A program made the translations under genes and the position numbers. Below, one piece after another: positions 1 through 10,171 of a stretch of 64,000 nucleotides of DNA. The notes under the pieces are model-generated. The model worked only from the letters and a program-made list of their open reading frames with translations, did no database searches and was not told the DNA's origin. This stretch comes from Litoditis marina (lineage: Eukaryota > Nematoda > Chromadorea > Rhabditida > Rhabditidae): contig OZ038434.1 of NCBI GenBank assembly GCA_964036275.1, positions 9,009,060 through 9,073,059 on the forward strand. Direction: 5' to 3'. Position 1 is the stretch's first letter; each line of letters starts with the position of its first letter.

Positions 1-1084
1 TGGAGACTTACCACGATCAGCACGTTGCAGAGCATTAGAGGAGAACCAGTCAACACTGCTGTAGAACGAAGAATGAAAAATGATAATTGTGAACACCGTG
101 AATTTGGACTCGTTTCCAAAAGTAAACTGTAGTTGGGCAGAGAATCTATTACTTAGTACACGTGTACTCCTCTCTTGGACTGTATCATTTCCAGACCAGT
201 GAAGTTTACGTGTACACGTAATTGCACTTTTGTTTTCACGAAACACTCAGAGTATGCACACAAGCCTTTTTGATTGAATCGACTTGTGCAGGTAAGTGGT
301 CGAACAAAAGATGGGCATTGAAGAAACACTATGATACTGAAAACAATGATCTTTTTTGATTGATAGACCAAGTACTCGATAAATCGTCTGCATGAGCAAA
401 GAAAAAGTTATTCATTATCATGACAATTGTTTGCATCATCTGTCGATAACTCAAACAATATGTTCAACCACTCCAAAGATTGACATGGTGTTTCCAACTA
501 TCTCAGTGATTGTAATTGTGTAAGAAATTTACGAAGTATTGAAAAATGCTGTTATTGTTCGATTCCAGACCAGTTGTTCTTTCTGTGTTGAAAAGTATCT
601 CCGGTAAAATTGCGACGCCTCATGGGATCCATGTGGTATCGAATTGAATATAGAGATTGCTTTACTAAAACTGGAGACTCGGAATCATACTATTGGAGTT
701 ATATCGTTTTAGTTCTTCTCGGAGAGGTTATGACAATACACCGAGTGAGGAAAATAACACACGACAAAGTAAGCTTCCGAAAGATTGACCTACAGCCTGA
801 GACATAACAGTGTTGTAATTGGTGCAATAACTGTGAAACATATACCAAGTGCAAGCTAAAATGTATGAATGATTGTTATTGTATTTTTTATAAAATGAAA
901 GAATTGATCATCTCATTGAATAGGAAATCGTCAGTTCCATAAAAGCATAAATATCGAACATGTAAAGGTGAGTAGTGCTAAAATTAGAAACCGAGTCACA
1001 AAACAACTGGAAACCGTAATACTGGAACCGTAACAACACAATTATCACCATTTTTTTCGAAAATCTCTCACAATGATAACGCGA
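1..1084. other. No supported gene
   Basis: The stretch is AT-rich, without convincing coding structure on either strand. Open frames of 65-72 codons at 153-371 (-) and 610-807 (+) have no recognisable domain, no signal peptide and no clear splice context. I see no RNA gene or clear repeat here. The window edge may cut a gene whose exons lie to the left. Confidence 0.5.
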
Positions 1085-1310
1085 TCAACTAGGAGGTCTG
1101 TAGTACTGAATACCAGTCATCTTTACATAATTATCGTATTTAATACGCTCTGAGCTCAATTGAATCCAATGAATCTTTCTCTGCATTTCTAATTCCTCTT
1201 CTTCTCTTCTCTGTTTCAGCTTACAGAGTTTGATTTCTTCCCGGAGCAGTTCTTCTCGCAGACTCTCAATCGTAGTCGTTGCGGTGCGCTTGGTAGATCC
1301 CGAGGTGTCA
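1085..1310 (-). CDS. Possible terminal exon of a coiled-coil protein
   Basis: The minus strand shows a 3' splice acceptor (TTCTAG) directly before an open frame of about 75 codons that ends at TGA (1085-1087). The peptide is strongly charged, with runs such as LREELLREEIKLCKLKQRRE followed by EEEELEMQRK, which predicts a continuous alpha-helical coiled coil. The tail is short and polar (YYRPPS). C-terminal coiled coils like this follow Myb/SANT or MADF DNA-binding domains in many invertebrate regulators and transposon-derived proteins, but no such domain is visible here. I found no convincing upstream exon between 1311 and about 1540 before the repeat block starts. It may be the last exon of a gene disrupted by repeats, or a fortuitous frame. 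I do not recognise the gene. Confidence 0.35.
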
Positions 1311-1539
1311 CTAGAAATGTACAAAGCTTGGAACGGTTCTTACTAGGTTTGTAACAGTGTCAAAAACCAGGGCAATCGCGCGGAGCGCGAAGCGCTCTGC
1401 GTGAGTTGTCTTTGGTTTGGCCATTGCGGACTCGTTTTTTCCTTTTAATTAACAAAAATCTTCAAACATATTCTTTTTTTGAAAACTAAGAGAAGAGAAC
1501 GTTAGAAAATCACGAATTGAACATTGTGTGAAAATTTCA

Positions 1540-3110
1540 GCCAAATCGGATTATTTTCGCCTGAGTTATGGTTTCGTGTCGTTGTTGAAAAGTTCCGCCG
1601 TAATTCGTCCCTCGTCCCTCGTCCCTCACGGAATTCTGTCCGCATCGTAGTGGAAAAACTACTGAACCAATTTGGCTGAAATTTGAAACATCTATTCTAT
1701 GGCAAAAGTTAGCTCGTCGCGCCAAGTATGAAATGTATATGTAATCTCTGGCGCCGGGCGCGGGCGCCAATAGGCGCCAAAAACGACTATTGGAAAAACT
1801 ATCGAACCGATTTAGCTGTAATTGGAAACATGAGTTCTAATGCAAAATTTGGGAAAATTGAAGTATCGCCCCCCACTTTAGTTGAGTCCCCCCCGTAGCA
1901 CTTCAACCCCCCACCCAAGCTAAAACCTGAAAATCTAGGAGAGGGGGGGGGGGTCAAAATTCAACTTCGACATTTACTATTTACCCCCCACTTGGGTCGG
2001 CGGGGGGTAGAACTTCAATGGTGGGGGGTCAAACTTCAACGAGTGGGGGGCTGAACTTCAATACCGGAAATGTTTACTTTTTACCCCCCACCCTCAAACT
2101 TTTGTATTGCAGGTGATAAATTGAATTATAACCCCCCGGTGGGGGGGTCAAACTACAATTCCCCAAACGCAATACAAATTCAAAAAGGTGGGGGGTAAAA
2201 AGTCAATGTTCCCCAAAATTTAGCCCGTCGCGCCAAATATGAGATGTATAGCTCCTCATTGGCGCCGGGCGCGGGCGCCAATAGGCGCCAAAAACCACTA
2301 TTGGAAAAACTACCGAACCGATTTAGCTGAAATTTGAAACATGAGTTATAATGCAAAAGTTAGCCCGTCGCGCCAAATATGAGATGAATGCATCATCATT
2401 GGCGCCCGGCGATGGCGCCAATAGGCGCCAAAAACGGCGAAACACTATTTATCGTCAACTAAAATGTTGAACACTAATAGAAATTTAATAATTTGGTGGA
2501 AAGTGTGGAAGTCTTTTTCCAAAACTGAAATTTTTCTTCTGGCGCTCGAACCAGGCGCCAGATGGCGCCAAAACCCAAACTCACGACAGCGTCAATGGAA
2601 TCGTCTGAAATTCGGTACACTAAATAACTATCACATGGCAAGTAAGATGCTTAATCTGAAAATCAAAAAAGTTCTGTTGGCAGTGTGCGCTGGCGCCAAT
2701 TGGCGCCAAAGTTGGAGAAATATCAGCTATCGTCAATCAAACTGTGTCAAGTAACAGATATTGAATATTCCAATGTGAAATAAAGCTCCACAAATTCAAA
2801 ATCGAATTTTATCGTCTGGCTCGGACCAGACGCCAAATGACGCCAAAACAAAAACACACGAAACTGACAATTGAATAGTTTGAATATTGCTCCAATCAGT
2901 AATTGACACATGGAGTGTGTACTGGTAGCTCGAAAACCTAGAAAATTTCGTTTCGTTCTGGCGCCAGACGCGTGTGTCAATTGACGCAGGAATGAAAAAA
3001 AAGTTTTAACGAAGGTTTTTGATGTGGTATTAAAAACAATGGCTATATTGTAAGTGAGTTGGTGTATCTAATTGTAGATTTGTCAATGGCGCCAATCCCC
3101 ATCGCTTATC
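1540..3110. repeat. Decaying tandem repeat with GGCGCC core
   Basis: A unit of roughly 125-145 bp recurs. A typical copy runs from 'ggaaaaactaccgaaccgat' through 'gcaaaagttagcccgtcgcg' to a GC core with two or three GGCGCC sites, 'ggcgccaataggcgccaaaa'. Cores are visible near 1752, 2263, 2399, 2560, 2692, 2830, 2958 and 3087. Copies from about 1650 to 2440 are very similar to one another. Those beyond 2500 keep mainly the paired GGCGCC (or GACGCC) core and are much diverged. The second clean copy is interrupted by the element at 1851-2214. The paired GGCGCC sites are palindromic and could fold or bind a dimeric protein, but that is inference. No protein is encoded. Confidence 0.8.
1851..2214. 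mobile_element. G/C-run MITE-like element, copy 1
   Basis: This 364-bp insertion interrupts one copy of the surrounding tandem repeat. It is flanked by a direct 7-bp duplication, aaaattt (1844-1850 and 2215-2221). The uninterrupted repeat copies have a single equivalent site (gcaaaagttagcccg). The ends are imperfect inverted repeats: the left begins GGGAAAATTGAA and the right reads, in reverse complement, GGGGAACATTGACTT. The interior is an alternation of C6-C7 and G6-G11 runs separated by short spacers such as 'aacttcaa', so each strand can form G-quadruplexes. It has no coding capacity, which points to a non-autonomous DNA transposon. A second copy lies at 4263-4527. Confidence 0.7.
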
Positions 3111-3344
3111 GCCGCTAAAAGCGGTGTACATGTCAATCGGTAAGTTCAGCGTTTTTGTTCAGTTGTTGATAGTCACAGAGCCAGTAACCTGCGTTATATT
3201 ACAACATCAGCAATTTTATGGTCTGAATTCGGCTTCGTGCACACACAAAACTGAGATTTCCATAATAATATAATGAGTTCACAAGATCCACTCTGTGAAT
3301 AGGCAACATATGAAGTTGTAGGAGTACAACTAGCAAAAAAAGGA

Positions 3345-3719
3345 CAATTAGTAAAAAGTGGGGAAACCAACAAATGTGTGAGTTGTGTTTGGTTCGACCT
3401 CGATATCAGCAAAAAGTGAACGATACGAATTCCTGTGATACTGTAGCAGAAGTATTCTGCAAAAATAGAACAATACAAATGTTGCACAATGGTTCACAAC
3501 GCACGCATGTCGTCACAGTACACATGAAATACCCTTCGGCAATTTCTGAAATATCATGCGGGCTTCGTGAACCATTGTGCAACATTTGTATTGTTCTATT
3601 TTTGCAGAATACTTCTACTACAGTATCACAGGAATTCGTATCGTTCACTTTTTGCTGATATCGAGGTCGAACCAAACACAACTCACACATTTGTTGGTTT
3701 CCCCACTTTTTACTAATTG
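3345..3719. repeat. Near-perfect long palindrome
   Basis: Two arms of 152 bp (3345-3496 and 3568-3719) are reverse complements of each other with a single mismatch, separated by a 71-bp unique centre. Because of the symmetry, both strands show almost the same open reading frame, which is therefore not evidence of a gene. No target-site duplication is evident at the outer edges. It could be a fold-back transposon, a recent inverted duplication, or a local sequencing or assembly fold-back. Transcribed, it would give a perfect long hairpin. Confidence 0.9.
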
Positions 3720-3794
3720 AGATTAACTTGATTCTCTTTCAAACACTTCTAGAGCCGAACAAGACATATTCCACATGAATGTTCCAACTTTTGA

Positions 3795-6700
3795 TCAACT
3801 CATTCTGACGTGGAATAATAAAACAAATGTAAATACCTTATAAATTCAACTTCTGTCGTGATTGAACGTGCTCTGGATTCCGGCTGGTCACAAGTGATCC
3901 CATTACTGTGGGAGGTGCTCGCAGATTGGTCAGAAATATCTCTGGAAGAACATTTCATGAGGCAAAACATAACATTAGTCTCAAAGTTTACAGTTCAGTG
4001 ATGAGAGCTCACGGCACTCGATTGACATACATTTTCGGGGAAACTCATATGAGTTTAGTAAAATTTCACTAGTTGAGAAACAATCGTATTACCGAATTGA
4101 AACCGAATACCAATTTAGGTACTAGTGCTGAACCGTGATAAGTAAGACTATTGATCGAGCACAAAAATACACTGTACTATATAAAGTTAATGCAATCTTA
4201 ACCTGGATTTCAAATGTACGCAGTTGAAGCTTCCAATGGGTTTTTATTTAAATATAAAACTTGGGGAAAATTGTAAAATTGCCCCCCCCCCTCACCTTCA
4301 GTCCCCCTCCCCGTAGTACTACCACCTCCCTCCCAATACGATTTCCTATTCAGCGGGGGTTATTGTAAATGGGGGGGGGGGGGGGGTGTATTGCACAATG
4401 TCGAAGTTTAACCATCATCCCCCACAATACGGAATGGGGGGAAATAGTGCAACCCCGGTGGTGATTGTACTACGGGTTAGATTCCAGCCTATTTTGGCTC
4501 AAGGGGGGACAATAATGAAATATACCCAAAACTTGCAGAACTCCCTGCTGATCGAAGTGTGGACTTCAGTAAACAAGTACTTACTCGGAAAGTTGTCCTT
4601 CAGGTGCAACTTCGTGTTTCACTTCTATGTCGGACATCAGGTCTGTCGCAGAAATGATTGAAGGTGGACGATCGGCACAGTTTTCATTCACGGGTTCAGG
4701 TTCAGGAGACTGCGCCGCCATGCTTCCATCCGAATTCGAAATTGTCACGATGACTTCATCTGAAAATAGTATTTTTCTTATCTGACAAAAATCACATAGC
4801 AATAAAATGAGTTTTAGTTCAATTAATCAGCTTCTAGTCTCCGTTTGAATTCAATCTCAGTGTTAATCTTGCGTTTTCTGAAACACAAGAAAGAAATTTC
4901 TGTTCTACGTTCTGCCTAGCAAAACAGTGCGCCATTACAAAAACGCGGAAAGAGTGAAAACGCAAGTTTTTCTCTGCATAAATTTAAATCTACCTGGAGC
5001 TACTTGATCTGTCACGACTGTGGTCTGCGTTTCTCGAAGATCTTTCGTTGAATGACCAGAGCTCATTGCAGCGGACGAAGTTGTCTGAAGATGTTTATTT
5101 CGTAGATGAATCAAGGTGTCCAAGTTAGTGAGTTAAGAACATATCATTCACTCAAATCGAGCAAGTCCAATACATCTACATGTTTTTATCCTGCTGTGTT
5201 TGTAGTTCGATCACACTACATTTTCCCCGGAAAAACGGAAGATGTGACCCCTGATCATGTCATGGTTGTGTAAAAACAAATTGACTATCTGCCTACCGTG
5301 CTGTTTTCCTGATTTTGTGCATCAACTGCTTCTTTCATCTGTGAGCAATAACGTCTCACTGGACGTTTCTTAACCAAGTGGGATCGCATATTCTCTATTT
5401 CTTCTCCAGTGAATCTGAATTGAAAAAGTGTTTTCTAATACAAACTTCTTCTTAAGGAAACCTTTATTACCATATAAATTATTCAATGTATGTAAATATG
5501 AATTGGTTCAACCCATAAAATTCTGAGAAATGTCTTCTCGATACTGTAGAATGCTTGAGCAACCTGATTATTCAGAATATTTCGACCATACTACTTGATT
5601 GCTGCTATTTTTTACACTTATTGCAAAACTTGCTTTTTTTAATAACTATGCTATTTACGATTTTCAGAAAACAGATTATCACAAACCTGCTGAATTCAGG
5701 TTTTGATGCCACCACTTGCATTGCCGAGCGCATCCCTTCAACGCCACATTTCTCGCCTTTTCCCAAAATTTCGTGCTTGGCAAAGTAGTAAGTTCGTTCC
5801 TTGTACACCTGAAAAACAGTGGTTCCATAGGAAAATCGAAGTTTGATCGCCTGCAACCTAATTGGTCATTGTCTTCTTCTACCTCATACCCGACAATTGA
5901 ATTGCATATGAGAAACTTGAGTTACACAGTGGGTGTACGGTTTATTCATCTCCTGCTGTACCAAGTGAAAAACGGTGAGAGCAAATTGAACTTTTTCACT
6001 AGATTAAACAAACAAACAACCTCCATTTCCGTGTGTAAAGGGCCTGGCCATCCACAGACATGTACTCCTTCATCAGGATCTGACAACCAATTCCCGTCTA
6101 TTTCTCGAACTGCAGCCGCTGGGCCCAGTTCTTTGTTCTTGTACTTGGCCGAAACACAGAATGCACACCTGGAATGTGGCACGGATACGCGAAAAATCGA
6201 GAAATTAGTTGTCGAAGTCATTAAATGTAATTTAGATTCAGAGAGCGAAACTCTTGCAAAAATTAATAACGTAAATTCATTGACGTTCTCATCAATTGTG
6301 TTCTTGTGTTGACATTTTATGAAACATTAAAGGTCAAAAACTTGATCAACAGCTAACCACTAAAAGTGCAATCACAGGACGAAAATATAACATTTCGAGG
6401 TTTTCAGATAATGAACATGTTTTCCTTTCTATTTCTTCTGTATCTAGTTGCAACTTGGACTCTGTAGCCAATAAGTAAAATAATATTACAGCCCGTAAAG
6501 TTCTAGACTTCCAAAAACAACCTCTTTATTTAAATTTATATCAAGTCAATTTTGTTGTACTAGTAAGATGGGCAGGTGATTTCTCTGAAAATCTACATAC
6601 TTCACTACAAAAACAACTCTCACCACCTCATATTACAGTGGACTAATCTGTATCGAACTATATCTCACCTCCAAACAGTCGAACCATTCTCTCTCACAGT

Positions 6701-6811
6701 ATGAGAGCTGTACCGAATACAGTAACCAGGATGATTTCTACTTTTGAATATATAGCACATGTTGCCGCGTTTGGAAGGAGCATAGTCACAGGCTTGCATG
6801 GAACCAAACAT
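3795..6811 (-). CDS. FLYWCH-like zinc-finger protein (putative nuclear)
   Basis: The eight-exon model is 6811-6669, 6168-6021, 5808-5687, 5414-5297, 5084-4994, 4759-4585, 3941-3837 and 3804-3795. It gives 303 residues with all phases matching. The N-terminal part resembles a FLYWCH finger: aromatic positions (YIF, CIRYSSH), then W-R-C-x2-C at residues 47-52, a conserved DGNW, and a histidine pair region reading HVC rather than the usual HxH. The middle is basic with a YYFAKHEILGKGEKCG segment. The C-terminal half is acidic and Ser/Thr-rich, like an activation or linker region. Known FLYWCH proteins bind DNA; the role here is inferred. The start ATG directly follows ttgacag, so it is either an SL trans-splice site or an internal exon with an upstream exon missed. 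The tiny last exon is the least certain part. The intron at 4584-3942 carries a G/C-run MITE. Confidence 0.68.
4263..4527. mobile_element. G/C-run MITE-like element, copy 2
   Basis: This 265-bp element lies in an intron of the FLYWCH-like gene. It is flanked by a direct 7-bp duplication, aaaactt (4256-4262 and 4528-4534). The left end is GGGGAAAATTGTAAAATTG and the right end in reverse complement is GGGTATATTTCATTATTG, each followed internally by a C6+ run. The interior has alternating C-runs and G-runs, including about 17 consecutive G. Ends, interior and duplication length match the element at 1851-2214, which makes a family of at least two copies. The two copies differ in length and internal order, so they are old or internally rearranged. 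There is no coding capacity. Confidence 0.68.
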
Positions 6812-7306
6812 CTGTCAATAATTCAATCATGAATTCAATTTTGAATTGAATAATACGGTAAAAAAAGCTAGAGGAAAGTGTCTCTTTTGATAATTGGTAC
6901 TGGAAGTTATTGTAAAATCGGTTTCTCTAGTTCTAGGCAATAGGCAAAACTATGGGACTCAGGCTAAGTTTTGGTACATTACAGTTGCTCAAGAAGGGAT
7001 ATATCTAAAACCGAAAAGTGAAGGTGATGCGGTGAAAAAAGAAAACCCAGTTTAACCGGTTTCAGGAATAATCAGGTCATTTTACCAGAAGGAAAGTCAC
7101 CAATAATTTTGATATTGAAGAAACATTAGATGAAAACTAAACAAAATAGGTTGGAGTATGTAGAAAAATACAAAGAGAAATGAGCCGATTTCATAAGATT
7201 CATCTTGCTCTGTCATTTATGGGTAGCGAGATGGAATGCCGTGGATCAATGACGGCTCACAGGTCACAGGCATCCACCGTCCAGCAACAATTAGAGGGAT
7301 TAGAAA

Positions 7307-7429
<123 letters not shown>

Positions 7430-8011
7430 TAGAGAGGAGAGAGAGGAGATGAGAGGAGAGAGATAGAGAGGAGAGAACGACCGTAGAGAGAGATAGGAAG
7501 GAAGATAGAGAAAGAGACATACGGAAAGATAGAGAAAAGGAAAGAGAAAGAGACAAGGAGGCGGGGGAGGGGGGGAGACTAATAAAGCGAGAAACTTTTC
7601 CTTCTCTATTTCCCTGAAATCCCCGAATTCATTCTCTTAATTTCGAAAACTATGCAATGAACGATGAACCATTTTGAAAACCTGCATTCGTGCGCGTGCT
7701 TTCAAGGGAAACATCCATAATAGTGAACCGTTTATGTATGTGTAACAAAAAATTACTTATGTAGTTTTAACGTCGTGTTTTTTTTTTCTAATTACTTTAA
7801 GTGAAACGGCAGGCGGCCATTCATCTATTATTTCGGGCTCGTTGTACCTTTTTCAAGTTTTTCGATTATATCCACGTTTGATTCGACATTTTGCCGCAAC
7901 ATGAGAGAATCATTATGATATCATTATTTGTGCAGTGACTGTCTGTGTCGGTTTCACTTCGCTAGCTGTTGGTTCAGCTTCTGATTTGCTGCTCAAAGAT
8001 CCTGGAAACGG

Positions 8012-8019
8012 CATATAAG
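8012..8019 (+). promoter_or_regulatory. TATA-like box upstream of ShKT gene
   Basis: The motif catataag lies about 220 bp upstream of the ATG of the two-ShKT gene, in a short GC-richer patch (ggaaacggcatataaggcag). An acceptor-like ttcag directly before the ATG (8235-8239) suggests that the region between is a trans-spliced outron or a 5' UTR intron, which would explain the spacing. The promoter role is inferred from position only. Confidence 0.35.
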
Positions 8020-8240
8020 GCAGAACGAGTTCGGAGTCAACCAACTCAAGCTTCCTGTTCGTTGCATTATCGAATTTTTTTGTGAATTTTATGTTTTTGA
8101 ACTCATCAACGGCGCTTCACTCACGTTACTTCTCAAATCTCAGAGCCATTTTCAAGTCTTTCTCAACTACGTAGGTTGATACGACTTGGTCCACGAATGA
8201 GTGACTTGATATGATTTGATAAATATTATGTGGTTCAGAA

Positions 8241-9378
8241 ATGTTCGCCACAGTCTTTGCTGTCTGTCTGTTCACCACCGTTTATAGTCAATCGTGCTCC
8301 GTGGCTACACTACGTGAGTTGAAGACTGTGCCATTCCAGTTTCTCACGTTTCTACACGCTGTTTCTACGTTTTAGAAAAGATTTTGCACTTCTTAGTCGT
8401 CCAGCGCAGTCCCCACCTTTCAATAACATAATGCAAGCTTACCACATTACAAACATACATAATATAAACAGGTCGATGACAAGATTATGCTAGAACCTTT
8501 TAAGTTGAAGTTGTTTTGATTATGTCTTTTTTATTTCGTTTTCTCAATCTCTATATTTTCCAGCCATGTTGAATGGCGTGTGTCCTACCGGATTCACCGA
8601 GATTGGTACGGCTTGCTGTCCTAACGATTGTTATTCAGGTGAGAATACACATTAGCTATGAGAAAAGTCAATGAATTCTCAGATTCTAGAACAAATTTGT
8701 GAACAAAACATTATGTAACTTTTTTTGTAAACATTTGTTTTGTCTATGATTTCCTCAAACAATTCTCTCATTTGATCAATCTGTAACTAATATTTCGCTC
8801 AGTTGGATGTGCGGACAAGATGAACCCCAACTCCGGCGTGTCCGACTGTCCCAACTATGCCGCGTACTGTACCAGATCGGACTACCTCGACTTCATGAAG
8901 GAACAGTGCCCATTCACCTGCGGATATTGCGGTAAATTGGGAATATAAGCATGGCTCAAGCACCTGTTGCATAAACCAAAACTAGTTATATAATGGTTCA
9001 TTTCTGAGGTCTTCATTCTCTTCACTGGATCTCATTATAAGAAAATGGTAACATCTCTTGAGAGCGATGTGAGGTTACTATACCTCACTCAGTAGTTCCC
9101 CGCTTTTTTATCACAAGTTCAGGTGTCTGTAATTGCGCCTCTTTCTACAAAATTGACGTAACCGGTAGTTAACAGCTAAATGCACTAGAATTTTCCGTGC
9201 TTTGATGTTACCGGTGGTCTGCAGGTAACCTAACAGTACTTCAGGTGCTACCTGTGCCGACAAAGTGAACCCGAGTACTGGTATCTCGGACTGTCCCGCC
9301 TCTGCCTTCTACTGTACCGACTCAAGATACGCATCCTTCATGAAAACCGAGTGCCCCAAGACGTGTGGATATTGCTGA
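8241..9378 (+). CDS. Secreted protein with two ShKT domains
   Basis: Four exons (8241-8313, 8564-8638, 8803-8931, 9245-9378) encode 136 residues. Residues 1-17 are a signal peptide (MFATVFAVCLFTTVYSQS). A short cysteine-rich segment follows (CPTGFTEIGTACCPNDC). Two ShKT domains come next, one per exon, each with six cysteines and the standard ending: CADKMNPNSG...CPFTCGYC and CADKVNPSTG...CPKTCGYC. The second ends directly at the stop. ShKT domains are small disulphide modules that are very abundant in nematode secreted proteins and attached to enzymes; here no catalytic domain is present. Polyadenylation signals AATAAA lie at 9395-9400 and 9403-9408. The ATG sits two bases after an acceptor-like ttcag, consistent with SL trans-splicing. 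The function is unknown; the gene neighbours a lectin gene in the same orientation, separated by about 800 bp, so the two are probably not an operon. Confidence 0.93.
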
Positions 9379-10171
9379 AATGATCCTTTCAAATAATAAA
9401 ATAATAAACAACTGATTCACCCTTGTTCCACAATGATTTATACACTTGGAAATGGATCTTCCCAACTTGATCTGACCTAGATGATGATATTGGGGTAGGC
9501 TAGGAGGGTCAGATCCAAACTAAAACATTGTTCGATTCTACTGTGTTGTAGTCTGATTGTTAAATGTCCGAATTTTGATTCAACGAGCGCGCCACCGTCA
9601 AAGAACTTCGCGAACGTCGTTTCTTCTGACCCAATGACCAAACTGTGATCACCTAGTCAAATTTTCAGCTGAAGCAACTGTTTGAGTTATAATGTATTCA
9701 GGTGAATTGGGCAGAGGAAGCTAGTAAAACGTTGCGTTCGTAGATCAAACCACACTAAAATTCGTTTGCCGGATACATGTTTTCTATTCGTGCAGACAGA
9801 AACAGGAACTCGCCTCTAGTCACTGGGTGATCGCCTTATCTTTACGAGGTCCCCTAGGTGATTGCGTCTACACTACAGTTGTTTCTCTCCAGTATTTAAT
9901 GGACATCAACCATAAATCCATGTTGTTCTGGTCATTTTTTTCCCATTGAGTACGCGAGCTTCCCATCTCTAACTTTTGAACTTAACATGTCCCGAAAACA
10001 TATATCAGTATCAGTGTCATTGTCATTAGCTCATCGGAGCATTAGGAAAGAAAACTGAACTTCATTGAAATTTTATTCAAGTAAGATAGAAATTGTGATT
10101 AGATTGTTACGTTCTCGCACTATCTCAAACATATCCCCGGTCTGAGTTTTAAATTCTATTAACCCTTCAGA
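9379..10171. other. Intergenic region
   Basis: It holds the 3' UTR of the ShKT gene (two AATAAA within 30 bp of the stop) and the presumed promoter of the C-type lectin gene. An acceptor-like cccttcag ends one base before the lectin ATG. I see no RNA gene, repeat or further coding exon. Confidence 0.6.

Noticed and set aside
3374..3690. Two cysteine-containing frames of 94 codons on opposite strands
   Set aside because: They are near copies of each other only because the locus is a palindrome; no domain or splice context supports them.
4824..4877. Candidate exon KRKINTEIEFKRRLEAD in the FLYWCH-like gene
   Set aside because: It has an acceptor but no donor and its phase does not fit the preceding exon, whereas direct joining of 4994 to 4759 keeps the frame.
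5716..6312. 198-codon plus-strand frame
   Set aside because: It is antisense to two well-supported exons of the minus-strand FLYWCH-like gene and has no domain.
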